A stretch of DNA of 64,000 bases from Nostoc sp. 'Peltigera membranacea cyanobiont' N6 (GTDB lineage Bacteria > Cyanobacteriota > Cyanobacteriia > Cyanobacteriales > Nostocaceae). A model generated the notes under the pieces. It had not been told where the DNA came from. It saw only the letters and a list, made by a program, of their open reading frames with translations, and did not search any database. The translations under genes were made by a program, and so were the position numbers. The stretch is taken from NCBI RefSeq assembly GCF_002949735.1, contig NZ_CP026681.1, positions 2,046,001 to 2,110,000 on the forward strand, in the 5' to 3' direction. Below, piece by piece: positions 50,481-59,300 of the stretch; position 1 is the stretch's first letter; each line of letters begins with the position of its first letter.

Positions 50481-51275
50481 CTATAATTTTACTCGCAATA
50501 TTGACAAAATCTCTTTGACTGGCGCTTTATTTGCTTCTAGCTTCTCTATTCTCCCTAATAATCGTTTTGGAATATACTTGCACTTTTTAACCAAGCGATC
50601 GCCATCCTTCCAAAACTCATAGTGATACCAAGCTTGGGGATAATCTTTGCCGTGAAGGGTGATGGTTTTCCACTGAATGGAGCCACTACCTAATCCTTTG
50701 TGTCGTCTAGTTTTACTAGGGTTATTTTTACTAGGGGTTATTTCTGACTGTTCGACATTGTTACTAGGGCTATTTTTACTGGGGGGTACTTCTTTGTGTC
50801 GTCTAGTTTTACTAGGGCTGTTTTCCATATCCCCCAGTAATGTGTTTTTACTAGGGCTAGGCACAACACCCAGTAATGTCAAAATTTCTTTAATTGGGCG
50901 CTTCTTGAACTCTGCTTCTTGAATAACCCCCAGTAAATGCTTGGGAATGTACTTGCTCTTTTTTCTACCTTTTTCTTGCCAATGATAATAAGCCTGGGGA
51001 TAGTCCTTTCCACCCCTAGTAATAGTGCGCCAATGAATAGTGCCGTTACCCTCACCCCAATTTCTGCGCTTTTTACTAGGGTTATCTTTACTGGGGGGTA
51101 TGTCTATTTGTTCAGAGTTTTTACTAGGGCTATTATCAATACCCCCCAGTAAAAGTTCCGATACAGGAGGCGGATGGTTTTGACAGCAGTTTGAGGACTC
51201 AGATATTTCCGGAGCGCAAATTCTGGATAATTCCATAGGACTTGTCAAAAAATACCGTTGCTGTGCCTGTTTCAC
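50481..51275 (-). CDS. hypothetical protein with a duplicated domain
   Basis: This is a 264-residue protein with two copies of a 60-residue domain. Copy one contains GNGTIHWRTITRGGKDYPQA and YIPKHLLGVIQEAEFKKRPI. Copy two contains GSGSIQWKTITLHGKDYPQA and YIPKRLLGRIEKLEANKAPV. The linkers carry eight PSK motifs, with near-identical DNA repeats. The Trp/Lys-rich pattern suggests nucleic-acid binding. The start overlaps the end of the dnaB gene by 77 bases; a later ATG would cut this to about 35. The family is not recognised, but the link with replication genes is positional. Confidence 0.6.
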   Translation of the reverse strand: MKQAQQRYFLTSPMELSRICAPEISESSNCCQNHPPPVSELLLGGIDNSPSKNSEQIDIPPSKDNPSKKRRNWGEGNGTIHWRTITRGGKDYPQAYYHWQEKGRKKSKYIPKHLLGVIQEAEFKKRPIKEILTLLGVVPSPSKNTLLGDMENSPSKTRRHKEVPPSKNSPSNNVEQSEITPSKNNPSKTRRHKGLGSGSIQWKTITLHGKDYPQAWYHYEFWKDGDRLVKKCKYIPKRLLGRIEKLEANKAPVKEILSILRVKL

Positions 51276-52554
51276 CGTGTCGAGCCTTAGCCATGATGAG
51301 TTCTAATATTCCTTGATCTGTAGTGTCTGGGTTGTAGTACTCATCGCGGTAAGCGAGAATAATATTGTCTGCCACCATTTCTAAAATTCCTGACTGGCTG
51401 AGGTCGCTCATCATTGGGCGCTTATTCTGTCTGCCCTCAACTCCCCTAGAGATTTGCGACAGTGCTAGCACGGGTACATCTAGTTCCCCTGCCATTTTGT
51501 AAAGTCCCCTGGCTACATCTCCCAGTTCATAGCTGCGGTTCCCTCCAGAATCCTCTGCCATCATTTGCAGGTAATCAACTACAACTAACCCCAGTTTTCC
51601 CTCTTTGGCCTTAATTTGACGGCATTCTGAGGCAATTTGTGAAACAGTGATGCCCCTTGAGTCATTCATGTACAGCGGTAATTCTGAAGCAACACCAACG
51701 ATTTTGGCAATGCTTGTAAATTCCCAGTCTGCTAGGGGTTTATTACCTGAGCGATGTCTGCGTATGCGATCGCTTTTTAGTGGCGTTAACTCTAGATGCT
51801 TATAGGCGTTGGTAATACTAATTAAGCTCCACAGCCTATACTCCAATTGTTTCTTTGTCATCTCCAAGGAGAAGATGACCACAGGTAGATTGTGGAGTAG
51901 TATCATTTGGAGAGACAAAAACAAGGCGATCTGGGACTTTCCCATTGATGGCCTACCCGCAACTATGGTGAGTGTACCGCTTTCAAATCCCACCATCAAA
52001 TTATCGAGTTCATGAAGTCCTGTAGGGTAAATGGGGTTTCCTGAATTTAAATCCTCGTAAGCAGCAATGTTAATCGTGCTGTTGTGTTCAGTGTTTGAAG
52101 ATAGGGTTTGATTAGATAATTGGAAAATTTTCTGTTCTGATTGGTCAAGGATTTGTGGTAACTCAGTTTCTGTCTCGTAACCCAGATGTACAATTTCATT
52201 TCCAGCCTTGATTAACTGTCTACGCGCGAATTTGTCCATCACCAACTCGGCTAAAGTGTCAATGTTGACAGCTGATACTGTGCGGTCTACCAGAGTTGCT
52301 AATTTATTTCTCCCACCGATACGGACTAGTAAATCGTGGTCAGTAAGCCAAGCTGTAACTGTGAGTAAATCAGTGGGTTTACCAGAGCAATGAAGGCGCT
52401 GCACGGCTTGATAGATATCTTTATGGGCACTAATGTAAAAAGCTTCGGGAATAAGGCGATCGCTCACCCTATCGATTGCTTCTGGATCAAGCATGATACC
52501 GCCTAAAATCGCCTCTTCCGCTTCGATGTTTTGGGGTGGCAATTTATCAATCAT
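51199..52554 (-). CDS. dnaB: replicative DNA helicase DnaB, plasmid type
   Basis: This is a 451-residue DnaB. The N-terminal collar holds LPPQNIEAEEAILGGIMLDP. The RecA-like domain carries Walker A GRPSMGKS and Walker B GLVVVDYLQMM. It also has the DnaB blocks FSLEMTKKQLEYRLWS and VPVLALSQISRGVEGRQNKR with PMMSDLSQSGILEMVADNII. The enzyme unwinds DNA ahead of the replication fork. It is translationally coupled to the upstream winged-helix gene (ATGA overlap) and followed by the duplicated-domain gene. This set is typical of large cyanobacterial plasmids; chromosomal DnaB genes are usually elsewhere. Confidence 0.93.
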   Translation of the reverse strand: MIDKLPPQNIEAEEAILGGIMLDPEAIDRVSDRLIPEAFYISAHKDIYQAVQRLHCSGKPTDLLTVTAWLTDHDLLVRIGGRNKLATLVDRTVSAVNIDTLAELVMDKFARRQLIKAGNEIVHLGYETETELPQILDQSEQKIFQLSNQTLSSNTEHNSTINIAAYEDLNSGNPIYPTGLHELDNLMVGFESGTLTIVAGRPSMGKSQIALFLSLQMILLHNLPVVIFSLEMTKKQLEYRLWSLISITNAYKHLELTPLKSDRIRRHRSGNKPLADWEFTSIAKIVGVASELPLYMNDSRGITVSQIASECRQIKAKEGKLGLVVVDYLQMMAEDSGGNRSYELGDVARGLYKMAGELDVPVLALSQISRGVEGRQNKRPMMSDLSQSGILEMVADNIILAYRDEYYNPDTTDQGILELIMAKARHGETGTATVFFDKSYGIIQNLRSGNI

Positions 52555-53351
52555 GTCTCACCGCCAGTATTCTCAGCGAGATTTTGACTTTGCGACTCTT
52601 CCCAAGCTCTTTGAGCTTGTCGCTGCCGTTCTTCAAGTTCTCGACGGAATTCATCTCGAGCATTTTTTGTTTCAGTTTTTTTGGCTTGTACCTGTTTTGA
52701 AGCCAGATATTTTTCGTAATAAACTTCCCAGCGATTCCTTCCGGCTTTGTTCTTGTGAGCTAACCAAGCTTCAATGTCATTCACTGGCTGGCTAAGATTT
52801 TTGGTTTTTTCCTTACAAAATTCTAGAAAATTCGCTCGCTCGTCTTCTGAGAGAGTCTTAATAAAGTCTGAATAAGTCTTATAAGTCTTAGGAGATGAAG
52901 ATTGGCTCTGGGTAAGACTTTCGGAACTCGCTTGTTGCGTAGCGATCGCGCTTGTTGCGTCATGATCACGCTTGTTGCGTAGCGATCGCGCTTGTTGCGG
53001 TGAGGCAACAGTGTTGTCTGTAGGCAACACTGTTGTCTCATCGCAACAATGAAGCCCCCCAGCTAAAATTTTGACTTGGACTTTCAGTAGTTCAAGGTCA
53101 ATGAATCCCTTGTAATCTAAGGCTTTGAGAGCGCGGCTTACTGTAGAGCGATGTACTTCTTTATTCTCTGTTGACAGTTGCCTAGCTATCCCGGAAACAG
53201 ACAACTCAACCCCGTCGCCATAAGGGTCGAGAGTGCGAATGTAGTACAGCACATCTTTTTGTGCTGGCGTTAATTCTCGGCAGGCTTTCAGCCATTCCTC
53301 GTGCTGGAGTGGGTAAAACTTACCTTGAATTTTTGAACTGTTCTGTGTCAT
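52551..53351 (-). CDS. winged-helix protein of the plasmid replication unit
   Basis: The ATG at 53351 (MTQNSSKIQGKFYPLQHEEW) is chosen over the longer frame, whose first 30 residues look non-coding. The 266-residue product has a winged-helix N-terminus (ELTPAQKDVLYYIRTLDPYG.., VSGIARQLSTENKEVHRSTV and SRALKALDYKGF). A low-complexity middle follows, and a helical, charged C-terminus (REFRRELEERQRQAQRAWEE-like). It probably binds DNA as an initiator or regulator for the following dnaB. Its middle is coded by 20-bp repeats (separate entry), and the length of the repeat region is odd. The overlap with dnaB is four bases. Confidence 0.65.
   Translation of the reverse strand: MTQNSSKIQGKFYPLQHEEWLKACRELTPAQKDVLYYIRTLDPYGDGVELSVSGIARQLSTENKEVHRSTVSRALKALDYKGFIDLELLKVQVKILAGGLHCCDETTVLPTDNTVASPQQARSLRNKRDHDATSAIATQQASSESLTQSQSSSPKTYKTYSDFIKTLSEDERANFLEFCKEKTKNLSQPVNDIEAWLAHKNKAGRNRWEVYYEKYLASKQVQAKKTETKNARDEFRRELEERQRQAQRAWEESQSQNLAENTGGET
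52929..53000. repeat. 20-bp tandem repeats carrying HIP1, within a coding region
   Basis: CGCTTGTTGCG occurs four times at 20-base spacing (52929, 52949, 52969, 52989), with AGCGATCG between the copies in two of the intervals and a related CATGATCA in the other. It lies in frame within the winged-helix gene. A second, inverted-looking pair around GGCAACAGTGTTGTC follows it. Confidence 0.75.
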
Positions 53352-53604
53352 AATCACCTTAATAAGCAAGAAAAATTTCCAGCCCCTGTCCCCCCAGACA
53401 AGGGCTAACTTTTTAAATACCAGCCATTTGAGACACAGCAATAGAGAGCAAAGCGATTAGCAACTTCAGGCGTTACTTGATGTATGCCGAAATTCTCTTA
53501 ACTTGCGCCCTCAAAAAAAAGTGTCGCCAAAGCAAGTATTAGCCGAAGTTCTGCTCTACTGAAGAAAAGCTGATCTTATGTTTTCAGTCAGAACTGCTGT
53601 TGGC
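53352..53604. other. promoter region of the replication unit
   Basis: These 253 bases between the winged-helix gene and the IS630 element have no gene; they must hold the promoter and possibly the origin-proximal signals. A CCCCCC run and an A-rich segment (CCTCAAAAAAAAGTG) are the only notable tracts. Confidence 0.35.
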
Positions 53605-53607
53605 TTA

Positions 53608-54631
53608 CAGCAATTTTCAGGTAATTGAACCACAAACTAAGTTAGACTGAAGAGATAATATTGTATGAATAGATGCCAGTATCTTACTCAAAGGATTTGC
53701 GTGAGCGTGTGATTATGGCGTGGGAAGCGAAAGAAGGCTCTCAACGCCAGTTGGCACAAAGATTCAAAGTGAGTTTGTCATTTGTAAGAAACCTACTGCG
53801 TCAGTATCGGGTAAATGGACAAATCGAGGCAAAACGACGTGGAGGATATCAAAAGCCAACGATTCAAAACGAGCATCTGGGCTTTATCCAGTCTTTAGTT
53901 GAGGGAAAAAATGATTTGCTACTTAGAGAATTATGCGATCGCTATGCAGAACGCACAGGGCTTAGTGTAAGTATTACTACAATGCATCGTGCGGTAGAAA
54001 AATTAGGCTTGCGGTGTAAAAAAAAAGTCTTTACGCCAGCGAGCAAGATACCCCAAGAGTACAAGAGTTAAGACATGACTATCGTCGAACTTTAGATAAA
54101 ATTGATGTTAGAAACCTGATATTTGTCGATGAGGCTGGATTGAGTTTATCAATGTCACGCTTGTTTGCTAGAGCAGTGAATGGTGAAAGAGCAGTTGGCA
54201 GTATACCTGGAAACAAGGGTGGAAACGTTTCTTTGATTGGTGCTTTAAGCCTTGATGGACTGGTTGCAGCGATGACTGTACCAGGAAGTACAAATACTGA
54301 TGTATTCCTCACTTATGTAACTGAGATATTAATACCTCAGTTATGGAAAGGGGCGATCGTGGTCATGGATAATCTCCGGGTTCATCACGCCGAACGTGTA
54401 AGAGTTGCAATTGAGTCGGTCGGTGCAAAAGTAAAGTTTTTGCCTCCCTACTCTCCAGATTTATCCCCCATAGAACTGTGTTGGTCGAAACTCAAGCAAT
54501 TTCTTCGTTCCTGTGAAGCACGCACACTAGAATCACTTGATCAAGCAATGGCTCTTGCTGTCAATTACATTACCGAAGATGATGCCTTCGGTTGGTTCAA
54601 CCACTGTGGTCTATTTACATGAAAATTGCTG
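53608..54631 (+). mobile_element. complete IS630-family insertion sequence
   Basis: Near-perfect terminal inverted repeats (CAGCAATTTTCA at the left, its complement TGAAAATTGCTG at the right) are flanked by TA on both sides, the target-site duplication of the IS630/Tc1-mariner superfamily. The extended match runs to 20 bases with one mismatch. The element is about 1.02 kb, with a single transposase gene split by a frameshift, and looks intact. Confidence 0.88.
53673..54622 (+). CDS. IS630-family transposase made by programmed frameshift
   Basis: The first frame (MPVSYSKDLRERVIMAWEAK..) carries two HTH blocks and reads on into a run of nine A. The second frame continues seamlessly: SLYASEQDTPRVQELRHDYR, then LIFVDEAGLSLS, VMDNLRVHH, PPYSPDLSPIELCWSKLK. 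The three acidic catalytic residues lie in VDEAG, MDNLR and SPIEL. The A9 run is where -1 slippage makes the full transposase of about 316 residues. Codon usage is consistent in both halves and the inverted repeats are intact, which supports an active element over a decayed one. Confidence 0.85.
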
Positions 54632-54752
54632 TAATTTGAAAAGAGTAAGTCTCTTGTTATCATTGAATTATCCATAACTTTAAAAATCCTAATAGAGTTC
54701 TCTCTAAATATCGCATACTATAACAACTAACTAATCCTATAATTAGCTAGCA

Positions 54753-55127
54753 ATGCAAAATTTTGTAACAGAGGAAACTTCTCTTTACCAGCAACTATTT
54801 GACGAGATGTTCGATAGATTCAACCTTTCGGCAAAGGTTGTAGCCAAGCAAGCTGGAGTTTCAGAGGTGCTAATTTCCAGATTTCGTAAGGGAAAAGCTG
54901 ACTTGGGAACTAGAAAGTTTCTAGCATTGTTAGGGGCTGTTCCCATAGAAGCACGGGAGTGGTATTTGTCTCAGCTGCTTGGGGCAAAGCCAGGTGTAAG
55001 CCTGCAAAAGCTTGTATCTGCGGCCTCTGCTGTAGAAAGAGTTGAAATCATCAATTTAATTGCCCATTCTTTCCTAGAAGATCGCAAAACTACTGGGACA
55101 AGTGAATTGATATCATCAGCAGTATGA
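54753..55127 (+). CDS. HTH (XRE-like) regulator
   Basis: This is a 124-residue protein with a helix-turn-helix of the XRE type (VVAKQAGVSEVLISRFRKGK, then ADLGTRKFLALLGAVP). A helical C-terminal half follows (VSLQKLVSAASAVERVEIIN). It lies right after the IS630 element, so its original promoter may have been displaced. It is convergent with the fibre-like gene. A plasmid copy-control or phage-type repressor role is possible. Confidence 0.65.
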   Translation: MQNFVTEETSLYQQLFDEMFDRFNLSAKVVAKQAGVSEVLISRFRKGKADLGTRKFLALLGAVPIEAREWYLSQLLGAKPGVSLQKLVSAASAVERVEIINLIAHSFLEDRKTTGTSELISSAV

Positions 55128-55147
55128 TCCATAGCAATCCCATGATA

Positions 55148-55474
55148 TTAATGAACATAAGGGATGCCACATACGCCCATCAACGCATTGCGATCGCCGT
55201 ACAAATTCACCCGCCTAGTCTTCTCCACTGTAGTGAATAATTGCACTGAACAGCACAGAATCTCCACTCCAGAACCCCCACCTTTAGCTAGATCGTACTC
55301 ATTGCCTTGGAATTTAGTAGGGGTAATACCATCACAGCGCTTAGTGCAAGTCCAGACAAGTTTACGGAGTAATCTCAATTGATCGTCAGTATTTACATTA
55401 GCTACGCCAATATCAAAAATTATCCTACTTTCTTTTTCAGCATCTTCTAAGAATTCACTTTCATAATTTGTCGC
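55148..55474 (-). pseudogene. downstream half separated by an in-frame stop from the fibre-like gene
   Basis: The minus-strand frame ATNYESEFLEDAEKESRIIF.. VANVNTDDQLRLLRKLVWTC.. KGGGSGVEILCCSVQLFTTV.. ends GVCGIPYVH. It continues the reading frame of the preceding fibre-like gene and is separated from it only by TAA at 55475-55477. It has no ATG or GTG of its own; the only internal start is a TTG. It is either the tail of that gene cut by a nonsense mutation, a readthrough extension, or an independent gene that lost its start. The family is not recognised. Confidence 0.5.
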
Positions 55475-56110
55475 TTAAGGGCACACCCAGCGTTGATTAT
55501 TACTGTTACCTCGGATTTCTATAGTGCCATTTGAAAAGAAATTCATAGAATCACCGTTTGGTACGGTAATCCGAGTAGTCTTCTTAGAATCATCATATGT
55601 TATTGCAATTGTTCTCTGATTCACTTGCCGTGCAAGATTTAGAGCACTATTAGCAGTGCCTTGTGCAGTATTTGCCAGACTGACCGCACTATTAGCAGTG
55701 CCTTGTGCAGTATTTGCCAGACTGACCGCATTATTAGCAGTGCTTTGAGCAGAAATTATGTCTGTTCCATGACTACTGAGAGTCCCATCATGAGAGTTTA
55801 GCCTTCCTTCATGAGCATTAAGGGTACTGTCATGGGAGTTTAACCTTCCATCATGAGCATTGAGAGTAGCGTCATGAGAACTGAGTCTTTGCTCATGAGT
55901 ATCAATTAATTGCCCATCTGCTAAGACATTTCGACCAGAAATTTGAGCATCCCCAGTGACAACTAGCTTTTGGGTTGTAATTGATTGTGATAATTGTTGC
56001 TCAAGTTCAAAAATATCCTGTCGATATTGCTTGACATCTGTTTCAAGCGTCTCTACTTTTTTCTGTAGAGTTTCTACCAAATCCGATAATTGGTCAAGTG
56101 TTAATGCCAT
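55475..56110 (-). CDS. fibre-like repeat protein
   Basis: This is a 211-residue protein. An N-terminal coiled coil (MALTLDQLSDLVETLQKKVE and ETDVKQYRQDIFELEQQL) is followed by a GDAQISGRNV strand. Next come six 7-residue repeats (RLSSHDA-TLNAHDG-type), then two and a half 14-residue repeats (NSAVSLANTAQGTA). It ends with a beta-rich region (KTTRITVPNGDSMNFFSNGT). This layout recalls trimeric phage-tail-fibre and baseplate-spike proteins. The next upstream gene on the strand is the 2146-residue protein. A stop codon divides it from a further 108 in-frame codons. It belongs to the same unit as the broken paralog upstream. Confidence 0.6.
   Translation of the reverse strand: MALTLDQLSDLVETLQKKVETLETDVKQYRQDIFELEQQLSQSITTQKLVVTGDAQISGRNVLADGQLIDTHEQRLSSHDATLNAHDGRLNSHDSTLNAHEGRLNSHDGTLSSHGTDIISAQSTANNAVSLANTAQGTANSAVSLANTAQGTANSALNLARQVNQRTIAITYDDSKKTTRITVPNGDSMNFFSNGTIEIRGNSNNQRWVCP
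55649..55732. repeat. two tandem 42-bp repeats
   Basis: Two adjacent 42-base units starting ATTAGCAGTGCCTTGTGCAG differ by one base and encode the 14-residue repeat of the fibre-like protein. They indicate recent in-frame duplication. Confidence 0.85.
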
Positions 56111-56151
56111 TCTTCTTGTTCCTTGCTATTACGCTACTTTAATAAATCCAA

Positions 56152-56346
56152 CTAAAGTATGGTTGATTGGTCAAGTCTCGTCACCTCCCCACGAAATTGA
56201 ATAACAATGATTGCCCCGATAGGAGGGTGACTTTTATTGTCACTCGAAACTTGTACTTCAAGCTCAAGAGTATCTTGTCGATATTGTTTAATTTATTGCT
56301 CAAGAGCAGCAGCTTTTTCAGCGAGATCATCAAGCGTTAGTGACAT
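56152..56346 (-). pseudogene. paralog of the fibre-like gene with an in-frame stop
   Basis: MSLTLDDLAEKAAALEQ is followed by TAA at 56293-56295, and then in the same frame IKQYRQDTLELEVQVSSDNK.. PIGAIIVIQFRGEV... This parallels the intact neighbour's MALTLDQL.. and VKQYRQDIFELEQQL. It is the second gene here with a TAA inside an otherwise coherent frame. It is preceded by the giant gene by 12 bases. Confidence 0.65.
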
Positions 56347-56358
56347 TAACTTACTCCT

Positions 56359-59300
56359 TCAGATTGTCCAAAATGTGTAGAGAATCTGTAACTTCAGGTT
56401 TTCAAATGCTGGAGCCGCTCCCCCTTTGGGTTTAAGTTTGATTACAGTTGTTCCTGAAAGTGGATTTCCTTGTACTCCAAAAATATCGGGATCGCCTTGT
56501 CCATCAAAAAAGTTCTTTTCTCCATTTAAACGAGCTATTAGATCAGTTCCAGAAGGAATAAAGAAATCCCTCTGGTCTTGTAGATTCCGCTGCTTCCTTA
56601 GTTGAACTTTAATCTTAGTACCTGAATCAATTGTCCAAATATCTCCTAAATGAGACACCTGAATTGCATAGTCAGTTTCTTTTAAAAATTGTGTGCTATT
56701 CCGAACTTGACCAGTTAAGAAAATTGCAGCAATACGACCAGTTCCAGCTTCAAATTTATTAATACTTTTAAAGTGGCGATCATTAAAGTCGGATTGACCC
56801 AAATCTTTAGGGAAATTTCTTAAGGTTATAAATAGTCTATCAGCATCTTTTGTTACAGAATAACTAATAGACTTTTGAATATCCCATTTCACTGTGAGTG
56901 CACTGCCTTCTGGAAGAAGAGAAATTTCTATCGGCTTTGTTTCTAAGTCGTTTATTCGCCAGTTCTTCCCGGAATCTTCAGTAGTAATAGAAACTAGATC
57001 AGAGATTGTAATGCCATTTTTACGAAACTCTTGAATCCATAACTTCTTGAATCCAGGTCTCCACAATTGTTCAATCAAATTCTTTTCATCATTCTCGATG
57101 TTTTCATTAAGACGATTAAGCTGATCGAGATAAATCTGCCATTCCTGAGGGACACTAAATAAGATGGGTTTTTCTTCAACATGAGGTGCAATGATTAATT
57201 TAAATCCTTCAGAAGTAAACAAAGATTTTATTTGCTGAGGAGTTAAATCCCATTCAAAGCTATCTGAAGCTTGAGAGGGAGCTTGAGGTGAACTAAATTT
57301 ATCCCCAATAGCCTGATGCCATTTGGTGAAGTTATTAAACCAAGAGCCATCTCTAAGCAGAACAGGTATGTTTTGCAGTGAAGGATCTACAACGCTATAT
57401 GCAGCATAGTAGTATCTGAGCAATTCTCGATAGGCTCTAGAGGCCTGCTTGAGCACATCTACATAGTCTACACGCAGGCGATTGGTTGCATTTGCAGCTA
57501 AATTAGGCAGTTGCAGTGCAGGTTGGCTTAAAGTACCTCGAATACGACTGGCTTCAGCACCACGACGCATTGCCGCTTGTGATAGGGCTTTCTTACCTTC
57601 TAAGTTAAATTGTGCTGATTTCACTTTAGCTTGGGCAGCTTGTTGCCGTTTCTCTGAAGCTTTGAGGGAGTTCTCTTGAGCACCTTGAAGATTCGCTGCT
57701 CTCAGTTTGGCTAAATTAGCCACTTTATTTAACAGGGTAGCTTTCGATACTCCGAGATCCGCAGCCTGATAGAGCAATCCTACACGCTTTAACTCATCCT
57801 CCATATTTTTGAGAGCTGTTGCGGCATTTGCTTCATTCAACTTTGCTGTAGTCTCATCAAGTTCAGCTATCTTAAGATCAATATTGTTATTAGGCAGTTT
57901 TTGAGTCTGTAAATTATTCAATTTTAGCAACAGTTCATTGCGCTGCGTATTGCCATCTCCTTTCAACCAGGGCAATAAGCTCTTGTTGAACTTATCAATA
58001 CAAGTTTCGAGGTATCTTACGCTTTGCTCAGCAGCGGCAACAGCAGATTGAGGCGGAGATGCATTTTTGTCAACAGCAGTAATTTCCTCGATTCGTCTAT
58101 CTAATTCTTTCTGCCACGGATCGAGGTGAACCTGAAGTTCGCCTCGAATAATTTCTGGATTGAGTAAGGAAGACTCTAAATTTGCTATAACTTCCCCTTG
58201 ACTTTGAACATCACGAAACAGTTCTTTAACCAAGCTCTCTGCTTCTTTTTGTACAACTTCATTCCACCACTGCTGTTTGTCTCGCTTGTTGCGAATCCAG
58301 GTGGCGATCGCATCTTGGCGGAAATTGGCTGCTTCTTGTCCAACTTTGGTAATTACTAGTTTCGCAAAACGTTCAGCAGCTTCTTTGAGTCCTTCTTCAG
58401 TTTGTAAGTCTTCTACTTTTTTACCGATCGCTTGACTGAGGGCTTTGATTTCCTCAACGTTACCCTTAGTATTCTTGAATAAGTTGTCGCTAAGATGCTC
58501 AAGAAAATCGCGAGGACTGTCATACTGAATCACTTTAAGAGCCGTCCCTAGTTGACCCAAGTTGGGGATATCTTTCTTCAGATCACCATAGGATTTTTCT
58601 AAGAGTCCAGTAAGTACAGGAATTTCTTGAAGATCGAGAACAACGATTGCATCTTTAACTAGTTGTTCATCCAAAATCTTCGGCAGGCTATCGAGCAGAG
58701 GCTCTAAGCTAGAATCCAATTGATTAAAAAATTGGTTAAGCTGATCTGCTCCTTTTGACCCTAATGTATTTAACTCTTTTTCGAGATCGACTCCAGCAGC
58801 TTGGGCAATGGCAAACCCATTATCAATTAAGCCGACTAAAATTTCTTCTGGAGCTTTGTTATCGATAACGCCATTGGCTAGTTCGCCAATCGCACCTCCT
58901 ATTTCTGCGCCCAGTGCTGCTCCAGCAGGACCGCCATAAATTGATCCCACAATTGCCCCAACAAAGCGGCAGATGCCACCAATTAGCTTACGACGTTTTT
59001 CCTTTTTCTTGCGTTCTGCCTCTGCATCTTGAGCTTTTTTGACTTCTGCTCTGGCTGTTTCTAAATTCTCATTTAGCTGCTTGATTAAGGTTGCTTCTAT
59101 CTTGTAAGCCATTGCCCCAATCTGTCCGTTGGCAGTTATTTCAGTACCATTGATCGTGACTTTAGTCGGTTTTTCAAGCAAACTCTTCAATAAGTCGATT
59201 TCTCTAACAATAGCCTTTCTAGCTATTTTGACTTTTTCTGATTCTTTAAGAGCTTTGTCTCGAACCGTTTTGGCAATCTCTACATCTCTCTCTTTAATGT

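Noticed and set aside
50677..50922. Plus-strand leucine-rich frame that looks like a membrane protein
   Set aside because: It is antisense to the PSK-rich linkers of the duplicated-domain protein; the hydrophobic pattern is a shadow of the repeats.
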